Assembly: GCA_051294375.1 (NCBI GenBank)
Contig: CM119271.1
Location: 9,696,291 to 9,760,290 of the forward strand
Length of the DNA: 64,000 nt
Direction of reading: 5' to 3'
From: Paraspadella gotoi
Taxonomy: Eukaryota > Chaetognatha
Shown here: piece by piece, positions 11,452 through 28,509 of the stretch
Position numbering within the stretch: the first letter of the stretch is position 1
How the letters are laid out: each line of letters starts with the position of its first letter
Position numbers and translations under genes: made by a program
Notes under the pieces: model-generated
What the model was told of the DNA's origin: nothing
Databases searched by the model: none
The model's input: only the letters and a program-made list of their open reading frames with translations

Positions 11452-12782
11452 CCGCCCGTGGGAAGGGAGAGTCCATCGTCAAATACACACACGCACTCAG
11501 CCTCTAACCCACTTTCCTCCGGCGCCGTTTTAATTTTTTTTTCTCGCGTTTCTCCGGCGGCCGGCTGCGGCCGGGGACCATCGACGTCCTCTCTCTTCCC
11601 CACTGCTTCTTTCTCCGAAACCCCTACGGCGGGGAATCTGGCGACGTTTTTTTTTTTTTTTTTGCGTCTCTTTATGTGTTGCGTCAAAAAAAAATTATTG
11701 TGATTGAGTTTAGACACCAGAAATTTCGGATAAAAAAAGTTTTTTATATATAAATTAAAAAAAAAATTATAAAATTAAAACTGAAATCTACTACCGAATT
11801 TTCTTGTAACGAATTAAATTAGTAAATTACTGTAGCTCCCGAGTACGGGTGGGTTCGAGGCCAGTCAAACAACCGCCATGGAGAGGGATCTTAGTCCGTT
11901 CTTCAATCATCCTCTGACGGCTGAATGAATTTTCAAACAGCATATCTTTTTTCTAGTTTTTTTTTTCTGTTTTTTTGTTTCTTTGTTCACTCGTTTTTTT
12001 TGGGGGGGACGTTTTTCGGAAGAATGGCGGCGCGGGACGCGTAAAACCCTTTTTGTCTCGACTTTCCTTGGGTCTTTTGTTTTCTAATTTTTTTTTTTTT
12101 TAGTTCAAACGGTTCGATTCGAGAGCGCCCGATCGGTAAGCAGCGGGGGAAAAAGAAATTAGAGGCTTTATTTCGGAGGAGAAAGTTGGTATAGAGTCTC
12201 GAGTTTTGTAGAAATCGGAAGGTCCAGGCGTTCGATTCCAGCAATTTTATAATTAATCATATAAATATATTCAATTGAATATTGTCACGATCACGGAACG
12301 GTTTGAAGTCGCGTTATCAAAATTAATCAAAAATAATTGATACTTAATTTATTGAGTTATTTTTCATTACTTGGGCGTTTTTGTGATGTATAAGTTATAT
12401 TATTTGTATTATTAAGTTTTCAAAGGAGATTTTCCAAAGATGAAAAACAGTTTGATCGCAGTTGCATCTTAGATTTCTCATCTCTCTCTGCTCATCTCTC
12501 TCTCTCATCTTCGATCTCTCTCTTCTCTCTCTCTCCTCTTCTCCTCTCTCTCTCTCATATCGCCTTTTAAACAAAACATCTGGCTCGCATTCCGCGGTCA
12601 CGTTTAAAAAGCGGTAAATCCAATCGTAGTTCTCAAAGCGAAGAGGTAAAAAAAAGAAGGCGCAAATCTTAATCGGCGTCAAGTTTACGGAAAACGTGTT
12701 AAGTATTTAATTGAAAAGTAATAATTGATAAAAAAATTTTCTAAATCGTAACTAAGCCACGTGGATTGAGAAGGCGTTGAAT
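11452..12782. other. 3' flank of copy A, imperfectly inverted at 16,978-18,345
   Basis: Contains homopolymer T runs, a TC-rich block at 12,475-12,560 and unique AT-rich sequence. It is the reverse complement of 16,978-18,345 with many indels. In that arm the TC-rich block is partly replaced by a gap. No gene is recognised. Confidence 0.7.
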
Positions 12783-12960
12783 ATAGAGGCGGTTAAAAAA
12801 AAGAAGAAGAAGGGAAAAAGTGGGGATTATGTGCAGAGAAGAGAGAGAGAGAGAGGGAGAAGAGAAGAGAGAGGGAGAGACTTTTTCTTCCAAAGACAAA
12901 TTGCGCCAAGAAACCATGGGAAAGAGAAAGAAGGAAGAAACTAAGCTGAATTATGTTTCT

Positions 12961-13003
<43 letters not shown>

Positions 13004-13792
13004 GAGTCTACGTCGTTCTAGAGATCGAGGAAGACTTTTCAATGGAGATTTTCGTTCAACATCTGACTACGGCAAAAAATATAAACGCTCCCTGTAAAAA
13101 AATTCTGGTAAAAATATCGATGTAAACACTTGATTCCGATCCTGTTTGGCAATCTTGAAGGGCTCGCTTTTTTTCTCTTTCAAATCATCACATCTGATAT
13201 CAAACAAGCCAGATGACCCAGACAACAAAAAAAAACAGAAAAAATAGACTGCTTCTGGACGGAAAAATTTTTCTATTCTCTGATTTTATATTGAAGATGA
13301 AAGGGATTTTTTTTTTTCCTTGAAAAGATATAAAACGTGACCTGAGTATGTTCCTGTTCAACCAAATGAGGGTCCAATTTTGGAATCCTTTGGGCAAAGT
13401 GGTCTGAAGGGCTCTCAAAATTTTTCTTAATTTTAATTTGGTTATTTTGATATGATACGATCATGGTAAAAGTGAATTAGTCGCATTTTGGTGAAATTTT
13501 TTATTTAAAGTAAAGTAAAGAGGAGCTAACATATCGAATTCTAAGAGTTTCAACCGGGAGTCAGATTCGGGAAAAATCTTCTTTATGAGCGAAAATCTCC
13601 AAAGAAGGGTTGGAATTTTTCGAAGATTTTGTTAATATTTCTATAATTTTATAGTCGGATTTTTTTGAACTTAATATTAACAATATTGCATCATTCTACC
13701 TTGGCCGGTAAATAAGAATATTATAAAAAAACTCAAGGCTTTTGTTCGTCAGAGGCTTAGTCCTAGAGAGAGAGAGAGAGAGAGAAGACGAG

Positions 13793-13826
<34 letters not shown>

Positions 13827-14222
13827 AGAGAGAAGAAAGAGAAGAGAGAGGAGAAACGAGCGGAAAATAAGGCGAAGAGAAATTAGGGGAGATGTGAATT
13901 TGTTGGGGGGAAAAGAAAGAGGAAGGGAAAGAGAGAGAGATAGATAGAAAGACAGACAGACAGACGGACCACTCGTTACTTCAAGAGAAGTGCCTGCAGG
14001 TGATATTCGGGAGGCGAGGCGAAATTGGCGGAGGCGTGGTAGTTTGGGCGGGAAGGGGGGCGTGGCGAAAAATCGAGACGCGAAAAAAAATATGGAGGCG
14101 AAAATTTTCTCGTTCTCAATCGGAATGACGGAAATTCGTATTTGACGAGGTTCGACCAGCGTAGCCATGGCAACCGAGGAGGTCTGTATTTCTCGTTCTG
14201 TCTTTGTTTTCTGTTTCTGTTT

Positions 14223-14256
<34 letters not shown>

Positions 14257-14535
14257 CATCTTATCTCTCTCTTATTCTCTCTCTCTCTCTCTCTCTCCTC
14301 TTCCCTCTTTCTAATCTCTTCATCTTCTCTCGTCCCTCTCTCCCTCTTCTCTCTCTCTCTCTCTCTCCCTCTCCTCTCTCTCTCTCTCCTCTCCTCTCTC
14401 TCCTCTCTCTCTCGCACGGAAGCCCGTTTCGTGAAGCCTTCCTTGAATTTTTTAAAGTCAAACATAAAATCGGGAATGATTCGAGTTGGCGGGGAGAAAA
14501 CCAGGAGAGAGAGAGAGAGAGAGAGAGAGAAGAGA

Positions 14536-14581
<46 letters not shown>

Positions 14582-14690
14582 TTGATCCGAGGCGAAGCGA
14601 AGATGGAAGGCCGTGGAAATATATCTTTTTTTTTTCCAGTCACAAAAACGACCTTCGGATCGAAGAAACCTCTTCCCCCCCCTCCCCCCC
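12783..14690 (+). repeat. Left arm of a near-perfect 1.9-kb palindrome
   Basis: Every base pair checked obeys the rule left + right = 29,760, with no indels, so this arm is an exact reverse complement of 15,070-16,977 as far as I can read. Just outside (12,773 against 16,985) the arms start to differ by single bases. The arm contains (GA)n and (TC)n blocks (12,838-12,880; 12,966-13,000; 13,766-13,860; 14,226-14,410; 14,506-14,580) and no recognised gene. Confidence 0.9.
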
Positions 14691-14928
14691 TTCCCCTGCA
14701 CATTAAAACGTCACTTCCCGTTTCACAACTACTTTCCTTCACACTCGATCACTCTCTGCTACCCCTTACCAATTCACGGAATATAAAATTGTGAGCAAAA
14801 AAAAAATCCTTTTTTTTTTTATCTTTTTCCTGGAAAACGAATGAGAGCGGTGAAAGTGGTGACGGTGACGGGAGACGGAGAATGTGAAAATGGTGAGAAA
14901 AAGAGGAATGTAATATTGGAAGCGAGAG

Positions 14929-14972
<44 letters not shown>

Positions 14973-15069
14973 AGTTTTATATTCCGTGAATGGTAAGGGG
15001 TAGGAGAGTGATCGAGGTGTGTGAAAGGAAGTAGTTGTGAAACGGGAAGGGACGTTAATGTGAGGGGAA
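14691..15069. other. Centre of the palindrome
   Basis: The two sides are still related here (CCCGTTTCACAACTAC, GAATATAAAA) but carry several indels. About 185 bases (roughly 14,790-14,975) including a (GA)n run have no partner and form the spacer. No gene is seen. Confidence 0.7.
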
Positions 15070-15178
15070 AGGGGGGAGGGGGGGGAAGAGGTTTCTTCGA
15101 TCCGAAGGTCGTTTTTGTGACTGGAAAAAAAAAAGATATATTTCCACGGCCTTCCATCTTCGCTTCGCCTCGGATCAA

Positions 15179-15224
<46 letters not shown>

Positions 15225-15503
15225 TCTCTTCTCTCTCTCTCTCTCTCTCTCTCTCCTGGTTTTCTCCCCGCCAACTCGAATCATTCCCGATTTTATGTTT
15301 GACTTTAAAAAATTCAAGGAAGGCTTCACGAAACGGGCTTCCGTGCGAGAGAGAGAGGAGAGAGAGGAGAGGAGAGAGAGAGAGAGGAGAGGGAGAGAGA
15401 GAGAGAGAGAGAAGAGGGAGAGAGGGACGAGAGAAGATGAAGAGATTAGAAAGAGGGAAGAGGAGAGAGAGAGAGAGAGAGAGAATAAGAGAGAGATAAG
15501 ATG

Positions 15504-15537
<34 letters not shown>

Positions 15538-15933
15538 AAACAGAAACAGAAAACAAAGACAGAACGAGAAATACAGACCTCCTCGGTTGCCATGGCTACG
15601 CTGGTCGAACCTCGTCAAATACGAATTTCCGTCATTCCGATTGAGAACGAGAAAATTTTCGCCTCCATATTTTTTTTCGCGTCTCGATTTTTCGCCACGC
15701 CCCCCTTCCCGCCCAAACTACCACGCCTCCGCCAATTTCGCCTCGCCTCCCGAATATCACCTGCAGGCACTTCTCTTGAAGTAACGAGTGGTCCGTCTGT
15801 CTGTCTGTCTTTCTATCTATCTCTCTCTCTTTCCCTTCCTCTTTCTTTTCCCCCCAACAAATTCACATCTCCCCTAATTTCTCTTCGCCTTATTTTCCGC
15901 TCGTTTCTCCTCTCTCTTCTCTTTCTTCTCTCT

Positions 15934-15967
<34 letters not shown>

Positions 15968-16756
15968 CTCGTCTTCTCTCTCTCTCTCTCTCTCTAGGAC
16001 TAAGCCTCTGACGAACAAAAGCCTTGAGTTTTTTTATAATATTCTTATTTACCGGCCAAGGTAGAATGATGCAATATTGTTAATATTAAGTTCAAAAAAA
16101 TCCGACTATAAAATTATAGAAATATTAACAAAATCTTCGAAAAATTCCAACCCTTCTTTGGAGATTTTCGCTCATAAAGAAGATTTTTCCCGAATCTGAC
16201 TCCCGGTTGAAACTCTTAGAATTCGATATGTTAGCTCCTCTTTACTTTACTTTAAATAAAAAATTTCACCAAAATGCGACTAATTCACTTTTACCATGAT
16301 CGTATCATATCAAAATAACCAAATTAAAATTAAGAAAAATTTTGAGAGCCCTTCAGACCACTTTGCCCAAAGGATTCCAAAATTGGACCCTCATTTGGTT
16401 GAACAGGAACATACTCAGGTCACGTTTTATATCTTTTCAAGGAAAAAAAAAAATCCCTTTCATCTTCAATATAAAATCAGAGAATAGAAAAATTTTTCCG
16501 TCCAGAAGCAGTCTATTTTTTCTGTTTTTTTTTGTTGTCTGGGTCATCTGGCTTGTTTGATATCAGATGTGATGATTTGAAAGAGAAAAAAAGCGAGCCC
16601 TTCAAGATTGCCAAACAGGATCGGAATCAAGTGTTTACATCGATATTTTTACCAGAATTTTTTTACAGGGAGCGTTTATATTTTTTGCCGTAGTCAGATG
16701 TTGAACGAAAATCTCCATTGAAAAGTCTTCCTCGATCTCTAGAACGACGTAGACTC

Positions 16757-16799
<43 letters not shown>

Positions 16800-16977
16800 A
16801 GAAACATAATTCAGCTTAGTTTCTTCCTTCTTTCTCTTTCCCATGGTTTCTTGGCGCAATTTGTCTTTGGAAGAAAAAGTCTCTCCCTCTCTCTTCTCTT
16901 CTCCCTCTCTCTCTCTCTCTTCTCTGCACATAATCCCCACTTTTTCCCTTCTTCTTCTTTTTTTTAACCGCCTCTAT
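15070..16977 (-). repeat. Right arm of the near-perfect palindrome
   Basis: Exact reverse complement of 12,783-14,690. Exact identity in two microsatellite-rich arms contrasts with the indel-rich divergence of the outer parts of copies A and B. This suggests both arms were written from the same read. Confidence 0.9.
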
Positions 16978-17201
16978 AGTCAACGCCGTTCTCAATCCAC
17001 GTGGCTTAGTTACGATTTAGTAAAATATTTTTTATCAATTATTACTTTTCAATTAAATTACTAACACGCTTTTCCGTAACTTGGACGCCGATTAAGATTT
17101 GCGCCTTCTTTTTTTACTCTCGCTTGAGAACTACGATTGGATTTATCCGCTTTTTAAACGTGACGCGGAATGCGGCAGATGTTTTGTAAAAGGCGATATG
17201 A

Positions 17202-17313
17202 NNNNNNNNNNNNNNNNNNNNNNNNNNNNNNNNNNNNNNNNNNNNNNNNNNNNNNNNNNNNNNNNNNNNNNNNNNNNNNNNNNNNNNNNNNNNNNNNNNN
17301 NNNNNNNNNNNNN
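17202..17313. other. Assembly gap, 112 N
   Basis: Gap inside a purine microsatellite. (GA)n follows on the right, and the inverted partner near 12,475-12,560 is a TC-rich block. Confidence 0.95.
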
Positions 17314-18143
17314 AGAGAGAGAGAGAGAGAGAGAATCTAAGATGCAACTGCGATCAAACTGTTTTCATCTTTGGAAATCTCCTTTGAAACTTAATACAAA
17401 TAATATAACTTATACGATCACAAAAACCGCCCAAGTAATGAAAAATAACTCAATAAATAAGTATCAATTATTTTTGATTAATTTGATAACGCGACTTCAA
17501 ACCGTTCCGTGATCGTGACAATATTCAATTGATATATTTATATGATTAATTATAAAATGCTGGAATCGAACGCCTGACCTTCCGATCTACAAACTCGAGA
17601 CTCTATACCAACTTTCTCCTCCGAAATAAAGCCTCTAATTTCTTTTTCCCCCGCTGCTACCGATCGGGCGCTCGAATCGAACCGTTGAACTAAAAAAAAA
17701 AAAAATTTAGAAACAAAAGACCAAGGAAAGTCGAGACAAAAGGGTTTTACGCTCCCGCGCCGCCATTCTTCCGAAACGTCCCCCCCAAAAAAAACGAGTG
17801 AAAAAGAAAACAAAAAACAGAAAAAAAAAAACTAGAAAAAAAGATATGCTGGTTGAAAATTCATCAGCCGTTCAGAAGGATGATTGAAGACGGAGCTAAG
17901 TCCCTCTCCCGATTGGCCGGTTGTTGGGACGGGCCTCCGAACCCACCCGTACTCGGGAGCTACAGTAATTTACTAATTAATTCGTTACAAGAAAATTCGG
18001 TAGATTTCAGTTTTATTTTATAATTTTTTTTTTTAAATTTATATATAAAAACTTTTTTTTTATCCGAAATTTCGTGTTCTAAACTCAATCACAATAATTT
18101 TTTTTGACGCAACACATAAAGAGACGCAAAAAAAAAAAAAAAA

Positions 18144-18274
18144 NNNNNNNNNNNNNNNNNNNNNNNNNNNNNNNNNNNNNNNNNNNNNNNNNNNNNNNNN
18201 NNNNNNNNNNNNNNNNNNNNNNNNNNNNNNNNNNNNNNNNNNNNNNNNNNNNNNNNNNNNNNNNNNNNNNNNNN
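18144..18274. other. Assembly gap, 131 N, at a poly-A run
   Basis: Gap directly after a run of A. The inverted partner (11,520-11,660) is continuous there and GC-rich, so the missing bases are probably similar to that stretch. Confidence 0.95.
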
Positions 18275-18345
18275 GGCGCCGGGAGAAAGTGGGTAGAGGC
18301 TGAGTGCGTGTGTGTATTTGACGTGGACTCTCCCTTCCCACGGGG

Positions 18346-22962
<4,617 letters not shown>

Positions 22963-22979
22963 CTTTATTAAGAGAGAGA

Positions 22980-23546
22980 TGGGGGATAATAGAGAGGGAG
23001 TGAGAAGAAAGAGTGGGTGGGGGGGGGATAGAATTGGGTTGAAAGTCGATCAAGCCGAACATTTGCGTGGAGCTGCTATCGGAGATTAGACACGATTTTC
23101 ACCGGAAGAGCTGTCTCCTCATCGGCATAATCACGATGACGTAATCGGGCGGTCTTTGTCAACCAACTCAACGATGACACGGAATAAGCTGACTCCTCTA
23201 TTTAGCCAATCACGATTGAGATAAATACGGAAAGATTGGAAAACGTTAAATAGCGTCGTTATATATCTATTAACAACAAGCAAAACGACGTTGAAAATTG
23301 ATAATGTTTGATTAGTCGTAGTAATAAAGTTTCTGACTTTTCATAGTGACATAAGCCATGATCCAAAGTCAGGGCAAGATAGCTTATTTATTAAATGCAA
23401 TGGATAAATTTTTATATTGGTTGTACCAAATTTCATATTAAACAATATAGCTTTTCATTTATACGGAAGTAGGAATACGATGAGAGTAGTAAGAGAATCT
23501 AGAATAGAAAAAACATCGACAATATTTTTTAAATTTACACCCAATA
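22980..23546. other. Intergenic sequence of copy C before U2
   Basis: Direct copy of about 4,780-5,330 with small indels, including the dispersed short repeat at 23,370-23,440. The junction with copy B is within a purine-rich run. Confidence 0.65.
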
Positions 23547-23750
23547 GGGTGGTGGGACCAATCCCGGAGGTTACTGCAAATACCGGGCTGACCCGTGGAG
23601 GAGGCCGTGCAAAGCACTGAGCGCATCCTCCGATGCTCAAAAATCAGTTTAATATTCTCGGGCCGCGCAGTGCGGACCGTATACAGATAATTAAGCTGAT
23701 AAGAACAGATACTACACTTTGATCTTAGCAACGGCCGACGACACGCGCAT
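23547..23750 (-). ncRNA. U2: U2 spliceosomal snRNA (copy C, 5' end disturbed)
   Basis: Minus strand. The branch-point recognition region is complete here (AAAGTGTAGTATCTGTTC, containing GTAGTA), as is the Sm-like GATTTTTGAG. The 5' end, which should read ATCGCTTCTCGGCC, is disturbed (about GCGTGTCGTCGGCCGTTGC), and there are extra bases in the 3' half. Compared with copies at 5.4 and 34.6 kb, each copy is correct where another is wrong, pointing to base-calling error in all three. The 5' flank also diverges more than in the other two copies. Confidence 0.8.
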
Positions 23751-25673
23751 CCTGGCAGGCGGCACACCAACATTCTTTAAACATTTCAAGCTACAGCGAC
23801 ATGATCCAACCGAAACGATCGACTCGCACGATTCACAAGCTTCTTTTCTTTAAAACAAAATTAGATTTTCGAACGCAAACAGATTAAAAACTTGGACAAA
23901 ACATCGAATTAACACTTTATTTATAATTTAGGAAAAAAAACTAAAATAAGGAACATTTAATTAAAGTTTAAAATAATAATAAACAAATTTTGTTCAAAAT
24001 TTTTACCAGAAAAAGTTTACAAATTTGTACATAATGCAAAATAAAAAAATGGTCTCGTTTCGGCTTCAAACAAAATAGCAAACAAAGTTCGTTAATACTT
24101 TTTTTCGCTTAAAGTATTTCCAACCTGGTTATTTAAATAATTATAAGATACTTCTCATCTGAATATATTAACCCTTTGATTTTTAACGTCAATAAGTAAT
24201 ATTGTTACTTCAAAACATTTAACGAAAGCGTCCTAATTATTTTTACCATCTTTGAAATAAAACCAGATGGAGAACAGGTCGACCCTCTAAGCTAAACTAG
24301 ACTCTTTGTTGCTCGTTCAATCTATACATACGTGCGTAATTATATTAATTTTCACAAAAATCGTCGAGAGAAAAGAAAATGAGACCGTAATCGACCCAGC
24401 ACCCCGCCCCCCCCCCCCCTTTTTGCGCCGGTTCGTCTCGCTTCGTATTGACAAGTTTCCTCGAGGTCGAATCCTTACGTGACTTCATGATTTCGCGTCA
24501 GATTTCGAAGAGAAGAAAACTGATATAGTCAGATGTACATTTAAATATTAACATACTATGTTACATAGTAATTATTATGATTTAAAAAAACTTAACTAAA
24601 TAGGCGTTAATTGTTTACAATATAAATATAAATATGTAAATATAAATATACCTCTCCAGAAAAATAGTTGGTTAATCAAGCGAAAACCGTGAAAAAAATA
24701 AACAGATTCACGACGTCACCTCTTATCACCTCTGATCAGTCAAATCAACCAATTTTGTACAACTACAGCCGGATCAATCATGATCAATCATGATCAATCA
24801 ATCATCAATCATCTAATATATCTCGCTCACCGATTCACAGGAGATACGAGAATGTTTCGATCGTGTAGCGATTTATTATCACTTATCCACTGGATAAGGT
24901 GGTTCCATCTATCATCGCCGAAGTAGAGCATCATGTCCCGAACCGAATGGTACCGAGTTCCAGCCCTGGTCGGAAAAAATCATTCCCCCCCAAAAAAAAG
25001 AATGCCGAGGGCGTTTAAAACCACCGCTATCAATCCCGAGTTTCGGAAAAGCGCGGCGACTATCGAACTAATGTTCCAGACCCGCTGGGCACGCTGGCTA
25101 ACCGCGTGGAGGCTATCCCCAACCCGTCAAACGCTCATGGCGACCCTTTCTCCCTTCGGTCGTTTAAAATCCAAACGATTTTCTCGATTTCCTCTTTTGA
25201 TTTTCATCGTTGAACGAAAGTAAAAATTCGACGATTAGGAAAAAACGGAAAGAATAAAGAAGAAAAGAAAAAGAGAGAAAAACAAAAATCTATTTTCCCG
25301 ATTTTTTTTTTGCGAATAAAATTAACAAAAAAAAAATATTCGTCGTCCCGAGTTTTTTTTTTTCGGGCAACCGCTTGGGGAAAAAAAACTAATTTGAGAA
25401 GCGTCGTCCGACGGGCAATCGCGGGGGAACTTTGGGTGGGATCGGTCAAACGAGGAAACCTTTTAAACGGTCGGGCAACGGAGGGGAAAAAAAACCTCCG
25501 TCGGAAAACGTCGGGCGGATCGTGGCGCTAACGACGGGCGGACTGGATATCTCCAATTTTAGATCGAGCGGACGAATTTTTTTTGCGGGAAAAAAAAAGA
25601 GCGGATTACGATGAAGACGACGACGACGAGCAAATACTAAATATTACTATTAATAACCGTTAAATATCAAACT
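23751..25673. other. Intergenic and 5' region of copy C; empty TTAA site
   Basis: Direct copy of 5,525-7,445. The segment from about 24,120 onward is also repeated in reverse at 28,800-30,362. TTAA at 24,109-24,112 is uninterrupted. There are homopolymer C (24,410) and A/T runs. No gene is called. Confidence 0.65.
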
Positions 25674-26197
25674 ATGGCCGCTCGAATGTTCCGCAAGGAA
25701 GAGGAAGTAAAACTAGCTCCGATTCCGACAACGACGGCGCCGCTGCCGCAGCCGTTACTGCAGCGTTCTCCGTCGCCGACGCTGCGGAGACCAACTGCGA
25801 TCAGGAGGACGAGATTCTTCTCCGGTTTGAATCGCAACAACAATCGGTTGGGTCATGTCTCGTCGGGTCCGGTGAGGACCAGGGAAAAGTGCCCAGCATT
25901 TTATCGATGACCGCATTCTTTTTCGCCATCGTCGACATCATCATCGCTTCCATCTGCACGTGGTGAGGGTGTGGGGGCGATGTGGTTGAGGGTTGTGGAG
26001 AAAAAAAAAGAGAGGTAGCTGTGGTTGTGGTTGTTGACCGTATTGATATGGGGCACTTTGTTTTTGTTTCTACACGCTACAATTTGTTAATTCGATTGCG
26101 AGTTAGCAAGGTACAAAAATGCTCATGCGATTTACGAATGTTAATTGTTAAAATATTCGAAGCAATACCCCCAAACTACACGTTAGTTGTTTTTTTT
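24120..26197 (+). repeat. Left arm of inverted repeat C/D
   Basis: Reverse complement of 28,276-30,362; paired coordinates sum to about 54,473. The arm covers the 5' region, exon 1 and part of intron 1. The spacer between arms contains exons 2-5 of copy C. Differences are few, mainly homopolymer lengths. Confidence 0.85.
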
Positions 26198-28270
26198 TTT
26201 TAAACTTGTTTATCATTGTTCCGTCCTTGTCTCCAACCACACTTGGTTCAAATCATGCGTCGTAACTCTGACGTGACCACGACCCTAATACTGACTCAAG
26301 TTAGAACCGAAGGACTCGTGACATCTGTGTTCGGACTATCGGACTTTCAAATTTCCACTCCCGCCCCCCAAAAATCNNNNNNNNNNNNNNNNNNNNNNNN
26401 NACTTGTTTATCATTGTTCCGTCCTTGTCTCAACCACATTGGTTCAAATCATCGTCGTAACTCTGACGTGACCACGACCCTAATACTGACTCAAGTTAGA
26501 ACCGAAGGACTCGTGACATCTGTGTTCGGACTATCGGACTTTCAAATTTCCACTCCCGCCCCCCAAAAAAAATAAGGTACTGGTATCCCTACATCTGGTT
26601 TCTCGCTTGTCCCGCCTTCGCCTTCGGGATGCTCTCTCTCACTTTCACCGGAACTTATCTTCACACCAAAACTGCCATTCTCGCACTCGTCAGTCTCGGC
26701 TTCTCCTTCTTCGCCCTCTGCTGGGGAATCGGGTCGCTCATCGTTTGCCAGGTGGACTCATTGTTTATGAATCATACGGAGGTGATAAATAAATATAATA
26801 TAATAATATGTAATAACAATAATAACATAACCCTCCACAGCATGAATTCGGAAAAGCAATAAAAAAAATAGATGGAAAGAACTTGAAAAAAAGTATAAAT
26901 TTTGGACAAAAACCGAAAAAATAATTAATTTTAAATCAATATTTGATTTTTTATACTATATGATAAAAATTAAACGAACTAAACTGTTAATTTAGCATTC
27001 GACAAGCGTCAGACAAAGTTTTATAGCTCAATTATGGAACGTAATTTAAAAAAACAAAAAAAAAAAACAAGAACTGAACGACAGACCATAAAAACTCCCG
27101 AAGCTAAGGAGTCGCCTCCTCCCCCTCTATCTCTCCCCCCATACCTTCCGTCCAAATTCCAGCAATACTGCGCATGCGCGTACTTCGGCGACAAGTGGGA
27201 GATTTACAACGAGCTTTTCTTCCGAGAGACGAACCGCGACGCCAACGCGTATTTCGTCCCCTTGCGTTCTACGTCAAGTTTCCGCGATGCCCGTCGAAAG
27301 TTCCAAAGCGGAAAAGATGGAATTTGTTTCTCCAGCCCATTCAGGTTATCGAGTCTGCGGAATCCGTACGATATGTCTGCTTGCGCGTCTTTATTCTGTT
27401 GTCGATGCCTGGCAGCCGATCCGTCTGTATGTCACGTAAGTTTGTTTGACATTCCGATCTTTCGATTTTTTTTGTTCGTTCGTTGCTTCATTATTCATAT
27501 TCATTCATACATTCATTCATTCATCATTCATCATCATTTCATTCATTCATTCATTCATCTTCTTTCATTCATTCATTCATTCATTCATTCATTCATTCAT
27601 TCCCCCAATCCAGGTGGCCACGTACGGATTCCTCAACGGCTACGAAGCCCGGATTGTCAAAAAAGCGCCGGAAAATATTTGCAAAGTCTACGATTGGTAT
27701 TATTGGCGTCGAGAGGAAGAGGTCACCGGACAATGGGCGTGGATAGGCAAGTTCATGAGGGTAGGGTCAAAAAAGGGTGAGGCGAGAGAAGGAGATTTTT
27801 GTATGGTGGACTAAATCGTCAACAACAACGAAATCAACAACTCCAATGGCAGAGGCAACAACAACAAAGACGACAACACAACAACAAAATTAATAACATT
27901 AAAATAAAATAAACCACAAAGCCTGTCAAAGGGGCAAGATGGCTTATTTATTAAAAGAATGATAATTCAATTAGAATGAAATTTAAAATGATCCACTTCC
28001 TCAAAAAAAAAAAAAAAAAAAAACAAAAAAAAAAAACAAAAAAACAAAAAAACAGGGAAATACATCTTCGGCGGAAAGGGAGACAAGGGCCTCGGCGGCC
28101 ATTGCCAAACTCGACACGGACTGCAAGGGATTCCCCGAAACAAATGCTTCGGCGAAAACGTGGAGGATTCCATCTGCGCCAATGGAACCGAGAGGAGATA
28201 CGGGGAACATTGTCAGTTCGATCGACAATGCGGAGAGAACAGCGATATCAACTGTCCACGGATGGGTCTT
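25674..28270 (+). CDS. Multi-pass membrane protein with EGF-like tail, copy C (exons 1-5, truncated)
   Basis: Exons on the plus strand: 1, 25,674-25,962; 2, 26,577-26,781; 3, 27,163-27,435; 4, 27,614-27,760; 5, 28,056 to about 28,270, where it is cut off mid-exon by the switch to copy D. Exon 1 joins exon 2 in phase 2 to give a Trp codon (TG|G), and the combined frame reads through the three hydrophobic segments without a stop, which supports the splice model. Exon 1 is one A short near 25,888 relative to copy D, and exon 5 has indels. The predicted layout is a basic cytoplasmic N-terminus, three transmembrane helices and an outside C-terminal cysteine-rich tail. Exon 6 is absent from this copy. 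Confidence 0.65.
26206..26376 (+). repeat. Intron-1 segment duplicated around a 25-N gap, first copy
   Basis: About 171 bases from ACTTGTTTATCATTGTTCCG to CCGCCCCCCAAAAA, repeated nearly identically at 26,402-26,574 after the 25-N gap at 26,377-26,401. Copy A has it once. It is a failed overlap and not a biological repeat. Confidence 0.9.
26402..26574 (+). repeat. Intron-1 segment duplicated around a 25-N gap, second copy
   Basis: Second version of 26,206-26,376, ending directly at the exon-2 acceptor. Confidence 0.9.
26577..26781 (+). CDS. Exon 2: transmembrane helices 2 and 3, copy C
   Basis: The exon follows AATAAG and ends before GTGATA. In the frame set by exon 1 it reads YWYPYIWFLACPAFAFGML, then a short polar link (TYLHTK) and a second hydrophobic run (AILALVSLGFSFFALCWG, IGSLIVC). 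A sequon NHT lies just before the donor. With the helix in exon 1 this gives three closely spaced membrane spans, so if the N-terminus is inside the cysteine-rich rest is outside. Copy A has extra A and C bases that break the frame; copy B has a placeholder gap. A tetraspanin-like or other four-pass family was considered, but no fourth helix is seen. Confidence 0.7.
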
Positions 28271-28509
28271 AAAAAAAAAAACAACTAACGTGTAGGTTTG
28301 GGGGTATTGCTTCGAATATTTTAACAATTAACATTCGTAAATCGCATGAGCATTTTTGTACCTTGCTAACTCGCAATCGAATTAACAAATTGTAGCGTGT
28401 AGAAACAAAACAAAGTGCCCCATATCAATACGGTCAACAACCACAACCACAGCTACCTCTCTTTTTTTTTTCTCCACAACCCTCAACCACATCGCCCCCA
28501 CACCCTCAC

